Shown: positions 1-9,000 of the stretch, piece by piece | Layout of the letters: the number at the start of each line of letters is the position of its first letter | Position numbering within the stretch: the stretch's first letter is position 1 | NCBI GenBank assembly: GCA_964223495.1 | Contig: CAXQGL010000040.1 | Coordinates: forward strand, 1-17,189 | Source: UBA8752 sp964223495 | GTDB taxonomy: Bacteria; Bacteroidota; Bacteroidia; Flavobacteriales_D; Sanyastnellaceae | Reading direction: 5' to 3' | DNA length: 17,189 nt | Position numbers and translations under genes: made by a program | The notes under the pieces: generated by a model | The model's database searches: none | Told to the model about the DNA's origin: nothing | The model's input: only the letters and a program-made list of their open reading frames with translations

Positions 1-4
1 AACG

Positions 5-32
5 AAAAACGACCCCCGTGAGGAGGTCGTTT
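5..32 (-). terminator. Rho-independent terminator after tRNA-Pro
   Basis: On the minus strand an 8-bp stem (AAACGACC paired with GGTCGTTT, positions 25-32 and 7-14) is followed by five T residues. It starts six bases past the tRNA-Pro 3' end. No hairpin was seen between sulP and the tRNA, so it probably ends transcripts from both. Confidence 0.75.
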
Positions 33-37
33 CGATG

Positions 38-110
38 TCGGGACAGCAGGACTCGAACCTGCGATCTCCTGCTCCCAAAGCAGGCGCCTTACCAACTGGG
101 CCATGTCCCG
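38..110 (-). tRNA. tRNA-Pro(UGG)
   Basis: Read on the minus strand, the 7-bp acceptor stem CGGGACA/TGTCCCG closes a complete cloverleaf. It has a D-arm with the AGTTGGTA core, an anticodon arm CCTGC-TTTGGGA-GCAGG and a T-arm with GGTTCGAGTCC. The seven-base loop places TGG at positions 34-36, so it reads proline CCA codons. The discriminator base is A, and the CCA tail is not encoded because CAT follows. The gene lies 43 bases downstream of the SulP stop codon on the same strand. Confidence 0.95.
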
Positions 111-118
111 AGCGGGCG

Positions 119-147
119 CGAAGATACGATACTCCTGCGCCCACGGG
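119..147 (-). promoter_or_regulatory. Possible tRNA-Pro promoter (-7 box)
   Basis: On the minus strand TATCTTCG (119-126) differs by one base from the Bacteroidota -7 consensus TAnnTTTG and lies nine bases upstream of the tRNA. No convincing TTG -33 box is found 17-23 bases further upstream, so the call is weak. Readthrough from sulP is an alternative. Confidence 0.3.
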
Positions 148-153
148 CATCCA

Positions 154-1716
154 TCATCCGGCCTGCCTGTTGAAGTCGTAAAGGACCCAAGTGACATCGG
201 CATCTTCGGGCGACAGGATTTCGAGGGAGATGTCGTCCTCCTTGGCGCGGGACTGGAAGTCCTCGATGACATCGCGGACGTCGGCGTCCATGCGCAGGGT
301 CGATGAAGCGTCGAGCACGACGTGGCCGCCCGGCTTGACGCGGGACAGCGCCTGGCGGAGACCGGCCGTGTGCAGGAAGGTCATGTCCTCGCTGAGGTCG
401 AAGTGGTAGGTGCCGCCGGCGCCCTCACCCTCCTCGTAGCGGTAGCCCACGAAGGGGTGCGGGAAGTGGTCGAGCAGGATGCTGATGATGGCCACCACCA
501 AGCCGATGCCGATGCCAACGAGCAGGTCCGTGAAGACGATGGCGAGGATGGTCACGATGAAGGGGACGAACTGCCGCAAGCCTTTGGCGTACATCACCTT
601 GAAGGTGGACGGCTTGGCCAGCTTGTAGCCGACGAGGAAGAGCACGGCGGCGAGGCTGGCGAGCGGAATGAGGTTGAGGATCTCCGGCACGAGGAGGAAG
701 AGAATGAGGAGCCAGGCGCCGTGGAGGATGGCGCTCATCTTGGTGGCGTTGCCGGTCTGGATGTTGGCCGAGGAGCGGACGATGACCTGCGTGATGGGCA
801 GGCCGCCGATGAGGCCGCTGACGGTGTTGCCGACGCCCTGGGCGATGAGCTCCCGGTTGGTCGGGGTCACCCGCTTGTGGGGGTCGAGCTTGTCGGTGGC
901 CTCCACGCAGAGCAGCGTTTCGAGGCTCGCCACGATGGCGATGGTCACACCGAGCATCCACACGGCACCATTGCCGATGGCAGAGAAATCGGGAGTGGTG
1001 ATGAGGGAGCCCCACTCCTCCGGCTGCAGGATGGGCAGCTGGACCAACTGGGCAGCGGTCAGGCCGCCGTCACCGCGGGTAGCGAGGTGAATGCCGACGC
1101 CGGCGAGCACCGCGGCAAGGGAACCCGGCAAGATCTTGGTGAAGCTTTGCTTTTTCATGAAGGACTGCTCCCACAGGATCAGGATGGCGATGCCCACCGC
1201 GGAGATGAGCACGGCCGTGGGCGTGATGTTCTCCATCATCATGCTGATTTCGCTGAACGTATTCTGACCGTCAGCTTGCTGGAAGGCGAGGTCGCCCTCC
1301 GCATCGGCATCGTAGCCGAAGGCGTGGGGGATCTGCTTCAGAAAGATGATGATGCCGATGGCCGACAGCATGCCCTGGATGACGCTGGACGGGAAGTACA
1401 GGCCGATGACGCCCGCCTTCACGGCGCCCAGGAACAGCTGGACGAGGCCACCGATGACGACAGCCATGAGGAAGGTCTCGTAAGTCGGCAGGCTGTTGAT
1501 GCCGTTGAGGACGATGACGGCAAGGCCGGCTGCGGGACCGGAGACACCGACCTGGCTGCCGGAGATGGGGGCCACGACGAGGCCACCGAGGATGCCAGCG
1601 ATGAGGCCCGCGAGTGGAGGTGCGCCCGAAGCCAAGGCGATGCCGAGGCAGAGGGGAAGGGCGACGAGGAAAACGACGAGGGATGCAGGGAGGTCCTGCT
1701 TGAGGTGCTTGAACAT
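154..1716 (-). CDS. SulP family inorganic anion transporter (sulfate/bicarbonate permease type)
   Basis: This inner-membrane permease of 520 residues has roughly ten or more hydrophobic segments between residues 10 and 415. The SulP signature is clear at residues 287-325: NREL, QGVGNTVSGLIGG, PITQ, then RSSANIQTGNATK. A short cytoplasmic STAS-like domain follows at about 440-515, containing HVVLDAS. The family moves sulfate, bicarbonate or related anions, often with Na+ or H+. Bacteroidota and cyanobacterial members are often bicarbonate importers, but the substrate cannot be fixed from sequence and no carbonic anhydrase gene is nearby. The ATG at 1716 is chosen because MFKHLKQDLPASLVVFLVALP is the usual start of the family; the open frame reaches 1845, but those extra residues are not membrane-like and run into the upstream gene. 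It is probably co-transcribed with the small gene 77 bases upstream. Confidence 0.93.
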   Translation of the reverse strand: MFKHLKQDLPASLVVFLVALPLCLGIALASGAPPLAGLIAGILGGLVVAPISGSQVGVSGPAAGLAVIVLNGINSLPTYETFLMAVVIGGLVQLFLGAVKAGVIGLYFPSSVIQGMLSAIGIIIFLKQIPHAFGYDADAEGDLAFQQADGQNTFSEISMMMENITPTAVLISAVGIAILILWEQSFMKKQSFTKILPGSLAAVLAGVGIHLATRGDGGLTAAQLVQLPILQPEEWGSLITTPDFSAIGNGAVWMLGVTIAIVASLETLLCVEATDKLDPHKRVTPTNRELIAQGVGNTVSGLIGGLPITQVIVRSSANIQTGNATKMSAILHGAWLLILFLLVPEILNLIPLASLAAVLFLVGYKLAKPSTFKVMYAKGLRQFVPFIVTILAIVFTDLLVGIGIGLVVAIISILLDHFPHPFVGYRYEEGEGAGGTYHFDLSEDMTFLHTAGLRQALSRVKPGGHVVLDASSTLRMDADVRDVIEDFQSRAKEDDISLEILSPEDADVTWVLYDFNRQAG

Positions 1717-1749
1717 GTTGTTGGGGCTGGGAATGGAAAAGGGAGGAAC

Positions 1750-1789
1750 GGCAGGACAGTCCTGCCGCACGACATGGGCCATGCGGCCC
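1750..1789 (-). other. Two hairpins in the gap between the small lipoprotein gene and sulP
   Basis: In the 77-base gap, GGCAGGA-CAG-TCCTGCC (1750-1766) is a perfect 7-bp inverted repeat and GGGCC-ATGC-GGCCC (1776-1789) a second 5-bp hairpin. On the minus strand the first is followed by a pyrimidine-rich run (CTCCCTTTTCC) rather than a clean T tract. It may act as a weak attenuator or an RNA-processing or stability element between the two genes. Function is inferred only from position. Confidence 0.35.
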
Positions 1790-1793
1790 GGCG

Positions 1794-2126
1794 TCAGCCC
1801 AATTCCGGAGGCTCCCAAATCCTCGAGGCCGCCAAGGAATTCCATGCACCCGGAGGCGCCACCTGGTGCAACCGTTGGCCATCCAGGGCCAAGCGGATGC
1901 GTTCACCGTGGAGGAAGGCCTCGTATTCCGAGGTTTTGTCCTTTTCCTCTTCCGGCCCTTCGCGTTCTTCCTCCTGCCCTTCTTCCGATTCCTCGGACTC
2001 GAGATCCCATACCAGGATGACGGCATCGCCCTCCAGCGAAGTGTAGGATTGGGCAACCTCGAGCACGGCGCATCCGATGAGCAGCAGTCCGAACAGGACG
2101 AAAGCGGTATGGCGCAGGGCTTCCAT
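1794..2126 (-). CDS. Small acidic putative lipoprotein, unknown function
   Basis: I do not recognise the family of this 110-residue protein. An uncleaved or lipoprotein-type hydrophobic segment covers residues 8-24 and ends in LLIGC, a good lipobox with Cys19 as the possible lipidated residue. A Glu-rich stretch follows at 43-64 with only a few Lys and Arg, then a mixed tail containing EYEAFLHGERIRLALDGQ. The start is the ATG at 2126; the frame extends to a TTG at 2159, which is less likely. It lies 77 bases upstream of the SulP gene on the same strand, suggesting a shared transcript and perhaps a membrane-associated partner role, which is inference. It could instead be a single-pass membrane protein with the acidic segment in the periplasm. 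No antisense gene explains the frame. Confidence 0.7.
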   Translation of the reverse strand: MEALRHTAFVLFGLLLIGCAVLEVAQSYTSLEGDAVILVWDLESEESEEGQEEEREGPEEEKDKTSEYEAFLHGERIRLALDGQRLHQVAPPGAWNSLAASRIWEPPELG

Positions 2127-2135
2127 TGCGACGAC

Positions 2136-2150
2136 AAAGGAACTTCCTTT
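2136..2150. promoter_or_regulatory. Perfect palindrome AAAGGAA-N-TTCCTTT in the divergent region
   Basis: Two 7-base arms (AAAGGAA and TTCCTTT) flank one central base, ten bases upstream of the ATG of the minus-strand gene. The size suits a dimeric regulator, or a short hairpin in the 5' leader. It lies between the divergent lipoprotein-like and pirin genes. No regulator gene is present in the window to pair with it. Confidence 0.4.
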
Positions 2151-2160
2151 ATTCGTCAAT

Positions 2161-2175
2161 GTTCACTTTGTGAAC
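2161..2175. promoter_or_regulatory. Inverted repeat GTTCAC-TTT-GTGAAC, candidate operator
   Basis: Two perfect 6-base arms are separated by TTT, inside the 86-base divergent region. The central TTTG (2167-2170) is also the best -33 element for the plus-strand pirin gene. A protein bound here would therefore block that promoter and could also affect the minus-strand gene. The spacing fits a helix-turn-helix dimer; it does not match CRP, PerR or OxyR sites. Confidence 0.5.
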
Positions 2176-2195
2176 CCGGGTTTCACCTCAATTTG
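2167..2195 (+). promoter_or_regulatory. Predicted promoter of the pirin gene
   Basis: TTTG at 2167-2170 is followed after 17 bases by TCAATTTG at 2188-2195, one mismatch from the Bacteroidota -7 consensus TAnnTTTG. Transcription would start near 2202, leaving a leader of about ten bases before the ATG at 2213. An alternative -7 is TCACTTTG at 2163-2170. Confidence 0.4.
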
Positions 2196-2212
2196 CAAAC
2201 CGGTTGTCCCGC

Positions 2213-3079
2213 ATGATGTCCAGCCCCACCCTCCTTCGCCTCGTTCCAGCTTACGATGAACCCGTGGGGGGACTCGCCACCCAGCGCGCTTTTCCCACGG
2301 GTGCCCTTCCGGACCTCAATCCTTTTCTCTTCCTGAACCACCACGGTCCACAGACGTATCCTCCGGGCAATGGAGGACTTCCCTTCGGGCCACATCCCCA
2401 CAAGGGATTCGAGACTTTGACCTTCATCGAGGAGGGCCTCCTGGCCCACCGCGACTCGACCGGCGGGTCCCATGTCTCTGGGCCCGGCGGGGTGCAGTGG
2501 ATGACGGCGGGCAGCGGCATCGTCCACGCGGAAGTATCGCCTGAGGCCTTCATGCGCGATGGCGGGCCGTGCCACCTGCTGCAGCTGTGGATGAACCTGC
2601 CGGGTGAATTGAAAGGGGTGCCCCCCGCCTACCGCAGCGTGGAACCGGACGACCTCACCGTCCTGGACGGGCAGGGATGGCACTGGCAGGTCATCAGCGG
2701 AACTGCGGAAGCGGAGGGCCAATCTGGCCAAGGCCCCGTCCATTCCCTGACCGGTCTCTTCACCTCCCGATTGAAGATGGTGTCGGGCACCCGGTTCGAA
2801 TGGACCGTGCCCGGGCAGCGGACGATCCTACTCTATGCCGTGTCGGGTCGGGTGCGCATCGGAGATGCCACGTTGGCCCCCTTCATGACGCCCGTGTTCG
2901 ACCATTCGGGGGGTACCCTCGCCTTCGAAGCCGAGGAAGACAGCACCCTCCTGCTCTGCCACGGTGCGCCGCTGGAGGAACCTGTGGTGGCCTACGGGCC
3001 GTTCGTCATGAATACCGAGGAGGAGATCCGGACGGCATTCGCCGAATACCGTTCCGGGAAATACGGACACGTGGACTGA
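2213..3079 (+). CDS. Pirin family protein (bicupin)
   Basis: Pirins are cytoplasmic metal-binding double cupins; some act as quercetin 2,3-dioxygenases and others as redox-linked regulators. This one has 288 residues, the usual length. The N-terminal cupin carries the metal site: PHPHKGFETLTF gives His61 and His63, and GSGIVHAE gives His105 and Glu107, matching the four ligands of human pirin in order and spacing. The second cupin covers about 160-285. The start is the first of two adjacent ATGs (2213, 2216); an in-frame TTG at 2204 is less likely. It stands alone on the plus strand, divergent from the SulP pair and convergent with the giant gene, only 13 bases from that gene's stop. Expression may be controlled by the palindrome at 2161-2175. 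Whether it is an enzyme or a regulator cannot be told from sequence. Confidence 0.95.
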   Translation: MMSSPTLLRLVPAYDEPVGGLATQRAFPTGALPDLNPFLFLNHHGPQTYPPGNGGLPFGPHPHKGFETLTFIEEGLLAHRDSTGGSHVSGPGGVQWMTAGSGIVHAEVSPEAFMRDGGPCHLLQLWMNLPGELKGVPPAYRSVEPDDLTVLDGQGWHWQVISGTAEAEGQSGQGPVHSLTGLFTSRLKMVSGTRFEWTVPGQRTILLYAVSGRVRIGDATLAPFMTPVFDHSGGTLAFEAEEDSTLLLCHGAPLEEPVVAYGPFVMNTEEEIRTAFAEYRSGKYGHVD

Positions 3080-3092
3080 CCGGCCCCACCGA

Positions 3093-6000
3093 TCAGCGGA
3101 TCGCCGATACCTGGCCCATCATCCGGCGGGGCAGTTCCAATGCCGTGTCCAGGACGATGACCCAATTGAACACTTCGTTGCCGGCGAAGTGGGAACCACC
3201 CGGATAGCTGCCATTCCACCCCTCCTCGGGATCTTCCGTGAAGAAGACGAGCTCGCCCCACCGGTTGTACACTTCGAACCGGTAATCCTCGACCTGGTCG
3301 AGGGGTGCGACCGAAGGTTTGAACAGGTCGTTGATGCCGTCGTTGTCCGGGGTGAAACCGGACGGGACATAGACCTGGACCTCACCGATGACTTCGACCT
3401 CGCGACAGGTCTCATCGGTGCAGCCGAAAGGTGTCATGACTTCCAGGCAGACCGTGTAGTCATCGCCGAAATAGGGGGCGAAGGCATAGTCCAACAGCGG
3501 CTGGGTGGATTCCACCGCACCATTGACCGTCCAGGTGAACACCGATGCGTTGCCGGGTTCCTCGGCGGTGAATTCCACCTCGCGCTGCCGGACGGTGGGG
3601 GATTCAGGGAACATGGTGAAGGCCGCCTCGGGCACTTCCAATCCGACGACCGTGGCGTAGGCGGTACCCGTGCACATCAGGTCCGCATCGCCCGCCATCA
3701 CGGTACAGCTGACCGGCCAGCTTGCCACCCCGATCTCCTCGGACCAGCCAGCGGCCTCCTCCTCCCCTTCAGGCCAGCTCCAGACGGTGGAGAGCACGAG
3801 TCCGTTGTATCCCGATGTGGCCGCTTCGAGCTCTGGCGAGAATGGAGCGCAGCCCATCAGCAGGGTATCCGAAAGGACCACCTCAGGCAAGGGGTCGATG
3901 CGGACATTGAAATCCCGCGATCCCGAGCACCCGCCCTCGGAGGTCACCGTCAAGGTGGCCGGCACCGTGCCGAGTGCGCCTTCCGGAAGGGTCCAGACCG
4001 GGCCGAATTGCGCGCCGAATGGTGTCGCCCACGAGCAGGTCAGGTCGCCTTCTCCTGAAGGAGCCGCGTGGACGATGGCCTCTTCACCGGCACACCAGAG
4101 CGTGTCGGCAGCCACATCCGCTGCGGGCACAGGGTAGACATCCACCGATTCCAGTGCTGCCGCCGTGCACGTCGCCCCTGTCGGGAATTCCTGGGACGCG
4201 GCCAGCTGGATCCACTGCAGGCCGGGCGTTGCAGAGACCGCGCCGGGCAAGGTCGGTCCCGTCACGTCGATGGGACCGCCATTCCAGGTCCACGTGGCCT
4301 GCAGGCTGTCCGTGTCCGATCCGGACCAATTGACCGGGATGGCCGCCCCGGCGCAGACAGGCTCCAGACTGAACGCCACCGCAGGGTTCGGATGCACCTT
4401 GACCGCGGCGGACAGGGAGTCCACACAGCCATCCGGGGTCCCTGCCATCAGTTGCAGGCTGTACGTGCCGGCCGGCAGCAGCCCCAGTTCGGCATCATTG
4501 CCCAGATAACCCGTCGTGCCCTGCGGCCCGGCAAGCGTCCAGACCAGATCCGCCACCTCCACACCGGCATCCGCCGTGAAGGATGCGGAACTCCCGGCAC
4601 ACCACCCCGGTACGATGTCCCAGGTGGCAGCGGGCTGCGGGTACACTTCAACGGACTCCATGGCCGATGCGGAACACACCGTGCCGTCGCCATGCGTTTC
4701 CAAGAGGTCCACCCCGATCCATTGGATGCCGGGGTCAGCCGAAACGTCATCGGGAAGCACACCTCCTGTGCCTGTTCCCATTCCGGATGTTCCGGGGTCG
4801 AGCGGGGATCCATTCCAGGTCCAGGACGCCGCACCGGCCCATGACTCGGGAGCCAGGGCCATCCATTCAACCGTTCCACCCGCGCATGCGGCCTCCATGC
4901 TGAAGTCGGCCACGGGCAGCGGATGTACGTCGAAGGTCCAATACAGCGAATCGCGACAGCCCCATTCGGACTCCACCACCATCGAGACGGCTTGGGTGCC
5001 GGCCTGCAGGAAGCCGGGATCCACGGTCTCACCTTCCTCCCATTGCAGGGGTGCCCCCTCTGCATTCCAGCTCCAGAGTGTCATCAAGGCACCGCCCCCG
5101 GCGATGGTGCTCGAGCCCGTGAAGGCCGTCGCCTCCCCCTCACACAATCCGGCAGGAACATCCCACTCGGCCTGTGGATTGGGCCAGACCTCCACCGTCG
5201 TCATGTGGCTGTCCGAACAGCTGTATCCCGAAGAGAAGACCGTGGTGACCGTGGCCCCCAGCATCTGCGGTCCGGAATAAGCCGACACCATCGGGTCCAT
5301 CCAACCGCCATCGACCGTGGTGGGATTGCCGTTCCAGGTCCACGCCACCGACCCTGTCGCGAAACCGTCCGCATCCCCGGGAACCACTTCGATGGCCTCA
5401 CCGACGCAGGCATTGCCGGCATCGAAGGCGGCATCGGGTGAGGGATGGACGGTAAGCTGTTCCCCCAATGCCGCAGCACACCCACCGGCTCCGACAACTT
5501 CGAATTGGACCGCGTACTGGCCGGGTTCGAGGGCTCCGAGGGCCAGCGTAGCACCCGCAGCCGAAAGGGTATCCTCCCCCATGAAGGACCAGGTCGACGT
5601 CAACGGCACGCCGGTCGCAATCTGTGACTCCGCCTCGAACGTGAGCATCAGGCCCGAGCAGGCCTCCGGATCGACATCCCAATCCGCCTCCGGAACGGCA
5701 TGGACCTCGATGGCTTCCTGGGCGGAACTGGTGCAGGTCACGGTACCGGAAGTCAGGGCCACCGTCAAGGCTATCTCGTGGATGCCGGGCACCTCGGTGA
5801 CCGCAGCAGGGATGCCGGGTGCAGTCCACATCAGCGGCATGCCATCGAGGGTCCAGGTGCTGTCCAATGCGGTGCCGCCCCCCGTTCCGGATTCGATGGA
5901 TACCGCCGAACCGACGCAGGCCGATTCTGCGAGGATGAAGTTTGCATCGGGCAGCCCGACCACCTCCATCGAGGTGGATGCCGTGGCCGCGCAATCCCCT

Positions 6001-9000
6001 GTGGTGGTCACCACCAATTGGACCCCAAGGGTGCCTGTGGGCAGTTCCGGCAAGGTGAGGTCATTGCCCGTCGCGGCGCCCACAGCAGTTCCGTCCCAAG
6101 ACCAGGCGTAGGTCAGGTCGGAGGGCACCTGCGTCGTTCCCACGGCCGCGAATGCCGCCGTATCGCCCACGCAGAGGTCCTGCGGACCCACAATGTCCGC
6201 CGTGGGTGTCGGGTGGACGACCGTGGTCGTACTGTCCGTGGAAGAACAGGTGATGCCGGAGGGATAAGTCTCCGCCAGGGTGAGGATCAGCGTCTGTTCG
6301 CCCGGGAAATCGGAGACCACCGCGGGTACGCTGTCCCCTGCCATGGTGATGGCGATATCGCCCCAGGTCCAGCTCGGGATTCCGAAGAACCCCTCGCCTT
6401 GCGGCTCCCACAGGATGGGGGTGCCCGAGCAGGCCTCGGTGAGCGTGAAGCCCGGCAAGGGGACTGCCTCGAAGGTGATGACAGCGTCCATCTGCGCAGC
6501 ACATCCGGCCGGACTCGTGGCGGTCAAACCGATGGCGTATTGCCCTTCGCTATCCGACCCGAAGACCAAGGCATCACCCACACCGGATGCTGCACCATCC
6601 AGCGTCCAGGCGGTGGCCAGCGAAAGGCCCTGCGGATGATTGCACGCTTCCTGCCATTGCACCACCTCACCCGCACACGCTGCCGCATCACCGGTGAAAT
6701 CCACCTCGGGGAGCGCTTCCACCATCAGGGACTCCTCGTGGCTGTCCTCGCATTGGGAAGGGCCGCTGCCCAGCGTCACGGTCACGCCCACGGTACGCGT
6801 GCCCCATCCTGCGGTCATGGCAGCAGCGAAAGCCCCCCCCGCTGTGGACACGGGCTCGCCATCCAGCGTCCAGGACAGGGTGCCCGGTGTCCCCACGGTC
6901 GGCACTGGAAGTGTGCTGCCCTCGCAGACCACGGACGGAAGACTGAACGCAGCATCGGGCGCAGCGTACACGACCACCGTATCGGCTGCCGAGGAGGTGC
7001 AGCCCGCTGCCGTGGTCGCCGTGAGGTTGACCGCGTAGACACCGGGGGCGGGCGCGGAGAGCCACAAATCAGGCTCATCGCCCGCAACAGTGATGCCGGC
7101 ACTGTCGTCCAAGGTCCACTGGAGATCGAAGTCGACTCCAGCATCGATGGCCGTGGCATCCGTGAAGACCGCATCCGGACCCGCGCAGAAGTCGGCAGGA
7201 GCGGTGAAATCCGCGTCCGGTTGGGCGTGCACCTCCACGACCGCGGTCTGTGCGGCGGAGCAGGTGATCTGCGGATGGGCGAGGCTCAATGACAGGACCA
7301 GCTCCTGGACCCCGGCCAGGTCGGAAACCACCTCGGGAAGGGACCCGACGTCGGTCACTTCGAGGGGCACCCCGTTCCACCACCACTGGGGTTCGGCCGC
7401 AGCATAGCCGGTGGCGTCATCGAGGGTCAGCGGGACCGGCTGGCCCGCGCATACTGCATTGAGCTGGAAACCGGGATCGGGTGTGGTCCCGACGAACAGC
7501 TCCGAAGCCGCGGAATCCGCACAGCCCTGGGATGTCGTTGCCGTGAGGACCACGCCATACACACCAACGTCGGGGGTGCCGAAATCCAGCATCGGACCTG
7601 CGGTGGGTGGCAGCAGTGTGTCCGATGCCGGGCTCCATTCCAGGGTGAGGGGATTGCCGGTCGGGTTGACGCTCGCGTCCTGCCATTGGACCGCATCGCC
7701 TGTACACGCCGCCGTCGGACCCGCGATGGCCGCCTCCGGCCGGGGGTACACCTCGAGGATGGCCGAAGCCGTATCGCTGCAGTTGCCCAGGTCGACGATG
7801 TGGACCACCGTCAGGGTGCCCGGTGCGTCGGTCATGGATTCGGGATACAGGCCGTCCACAGGTGTGAAGGGCAAGCCATTGGCCGACCAATCACCGCTTC
7901 CCGGTGGACCGTCGGTGACCACCTCCACGGCGTTGCCTTGGCATACCCCGGTGGGCAGCGTGAAGCCCGCATCTGGAGATGCGAAAACGGTCAACGTATC
8001 GGAGGCGGTCGAACTGCAGCCGTCCGCCGTCGAAGCCGTCAGACTCACGGCGTAGGTCCCGGGTGCGGGTGTGGGAAGCAGGAGGTCGGCATCGGTACCG
8101 GAAGGGGCCGCACCGCCGCCTTCGTCCAGCGTCCAGAGGAGGTCGAGGCCGACGCCCGCATCGACCATGGAGGCATCGGTGAACGCGGCATCCGGGCCCG
8201 CACAGAAGTCAGCGGGTGCCGAGATGGCGGCCTCGGGCTGGGCGTACACCTCGACCGAGACGCTGTGCTGGGCGGTACAGGTAACCTGCGGATAGGCCGC
8301 ATCCAATGTCAGGGTCACTTCCTGGGCGCCTGCCATGGCCGAGACATCCTCCGGCAAAGCATCGGTGGAGGGGACGGCCAGAGGCACACCGTTCCACATC
8401 CACTGCGCATCGGATATGGCGAGGCTGTTCGGGTCATCCAAAGCCAGCGGGATGGCCTCTCCCGCGCACACCGCTTCAAGCGCGAATCCCGGCACCGGAG
8501 TCGAGCCGACGAAAAATGCCACGGCCGTACTGTCGGCACAACCGGATGCGGTCGTGACGGTGAGCGTCATCCCGTACGTGCCCGCTCCGGGCAAGCCGAA
8601 ATCGAGCGCCGGTCCCGCAAGTGCGGGCAATACCGTCCCGGGTGCCGGTGTCCAGGCGAGGGTCAGCGGATCCGGGGTCGGATTGATGCTGGCGTCGTTC
8701 CATTGGACCGGATCACCGGTGCAGGCGGCCGTCGGGCCGGCCGCGATGGCGTCGGGCAATGGCGCCACTGCCAAAACCGCTGCAGCCGTATCGCTGCAGT
8801 TGCCCAGGTCGACGGTGTGGACCACCGTCACGTTGCCCGGTGCTTCGGTGAGGTTGCCAGGGTAGAGTCCATCCACGGGCGTGAGGACCACACCGTTCGC
8901 CGTCCACGTACCACCATCGGCAGGACCGTCCGTATCCAACTGCACCGGACTGCCTTGGCACACCTCCAGGGGCAAGGTGAATCCGGCGTCCGGGGAGGCG

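Noticed and set aside
1717..1845. 43-residue N-terminal extension of the SulP protein
   Set aside because: It overlaps the end of the upstream small gene and adds non-membrane residues before the typical SulP start.
322..2046. Long open frame on the plus strand over sulP
   Set aside because: It is antisense to a clear SulP gene and gives a His/Asp/Glu/Gly-rich translation with no domain pattern.
2161..2175. CRP-type site
   Set aside because: The arms GTTCAC/GTGAAC are separated by three bases, not the TGTGA-N6-TCACA pattern.
5700..7292. 530-codon open frame on the plus strand inside the giant gene
   Set aside because: It is antisense to the repeat domains, with an Arg/Gly/His-rich translation and no recognisable domain.
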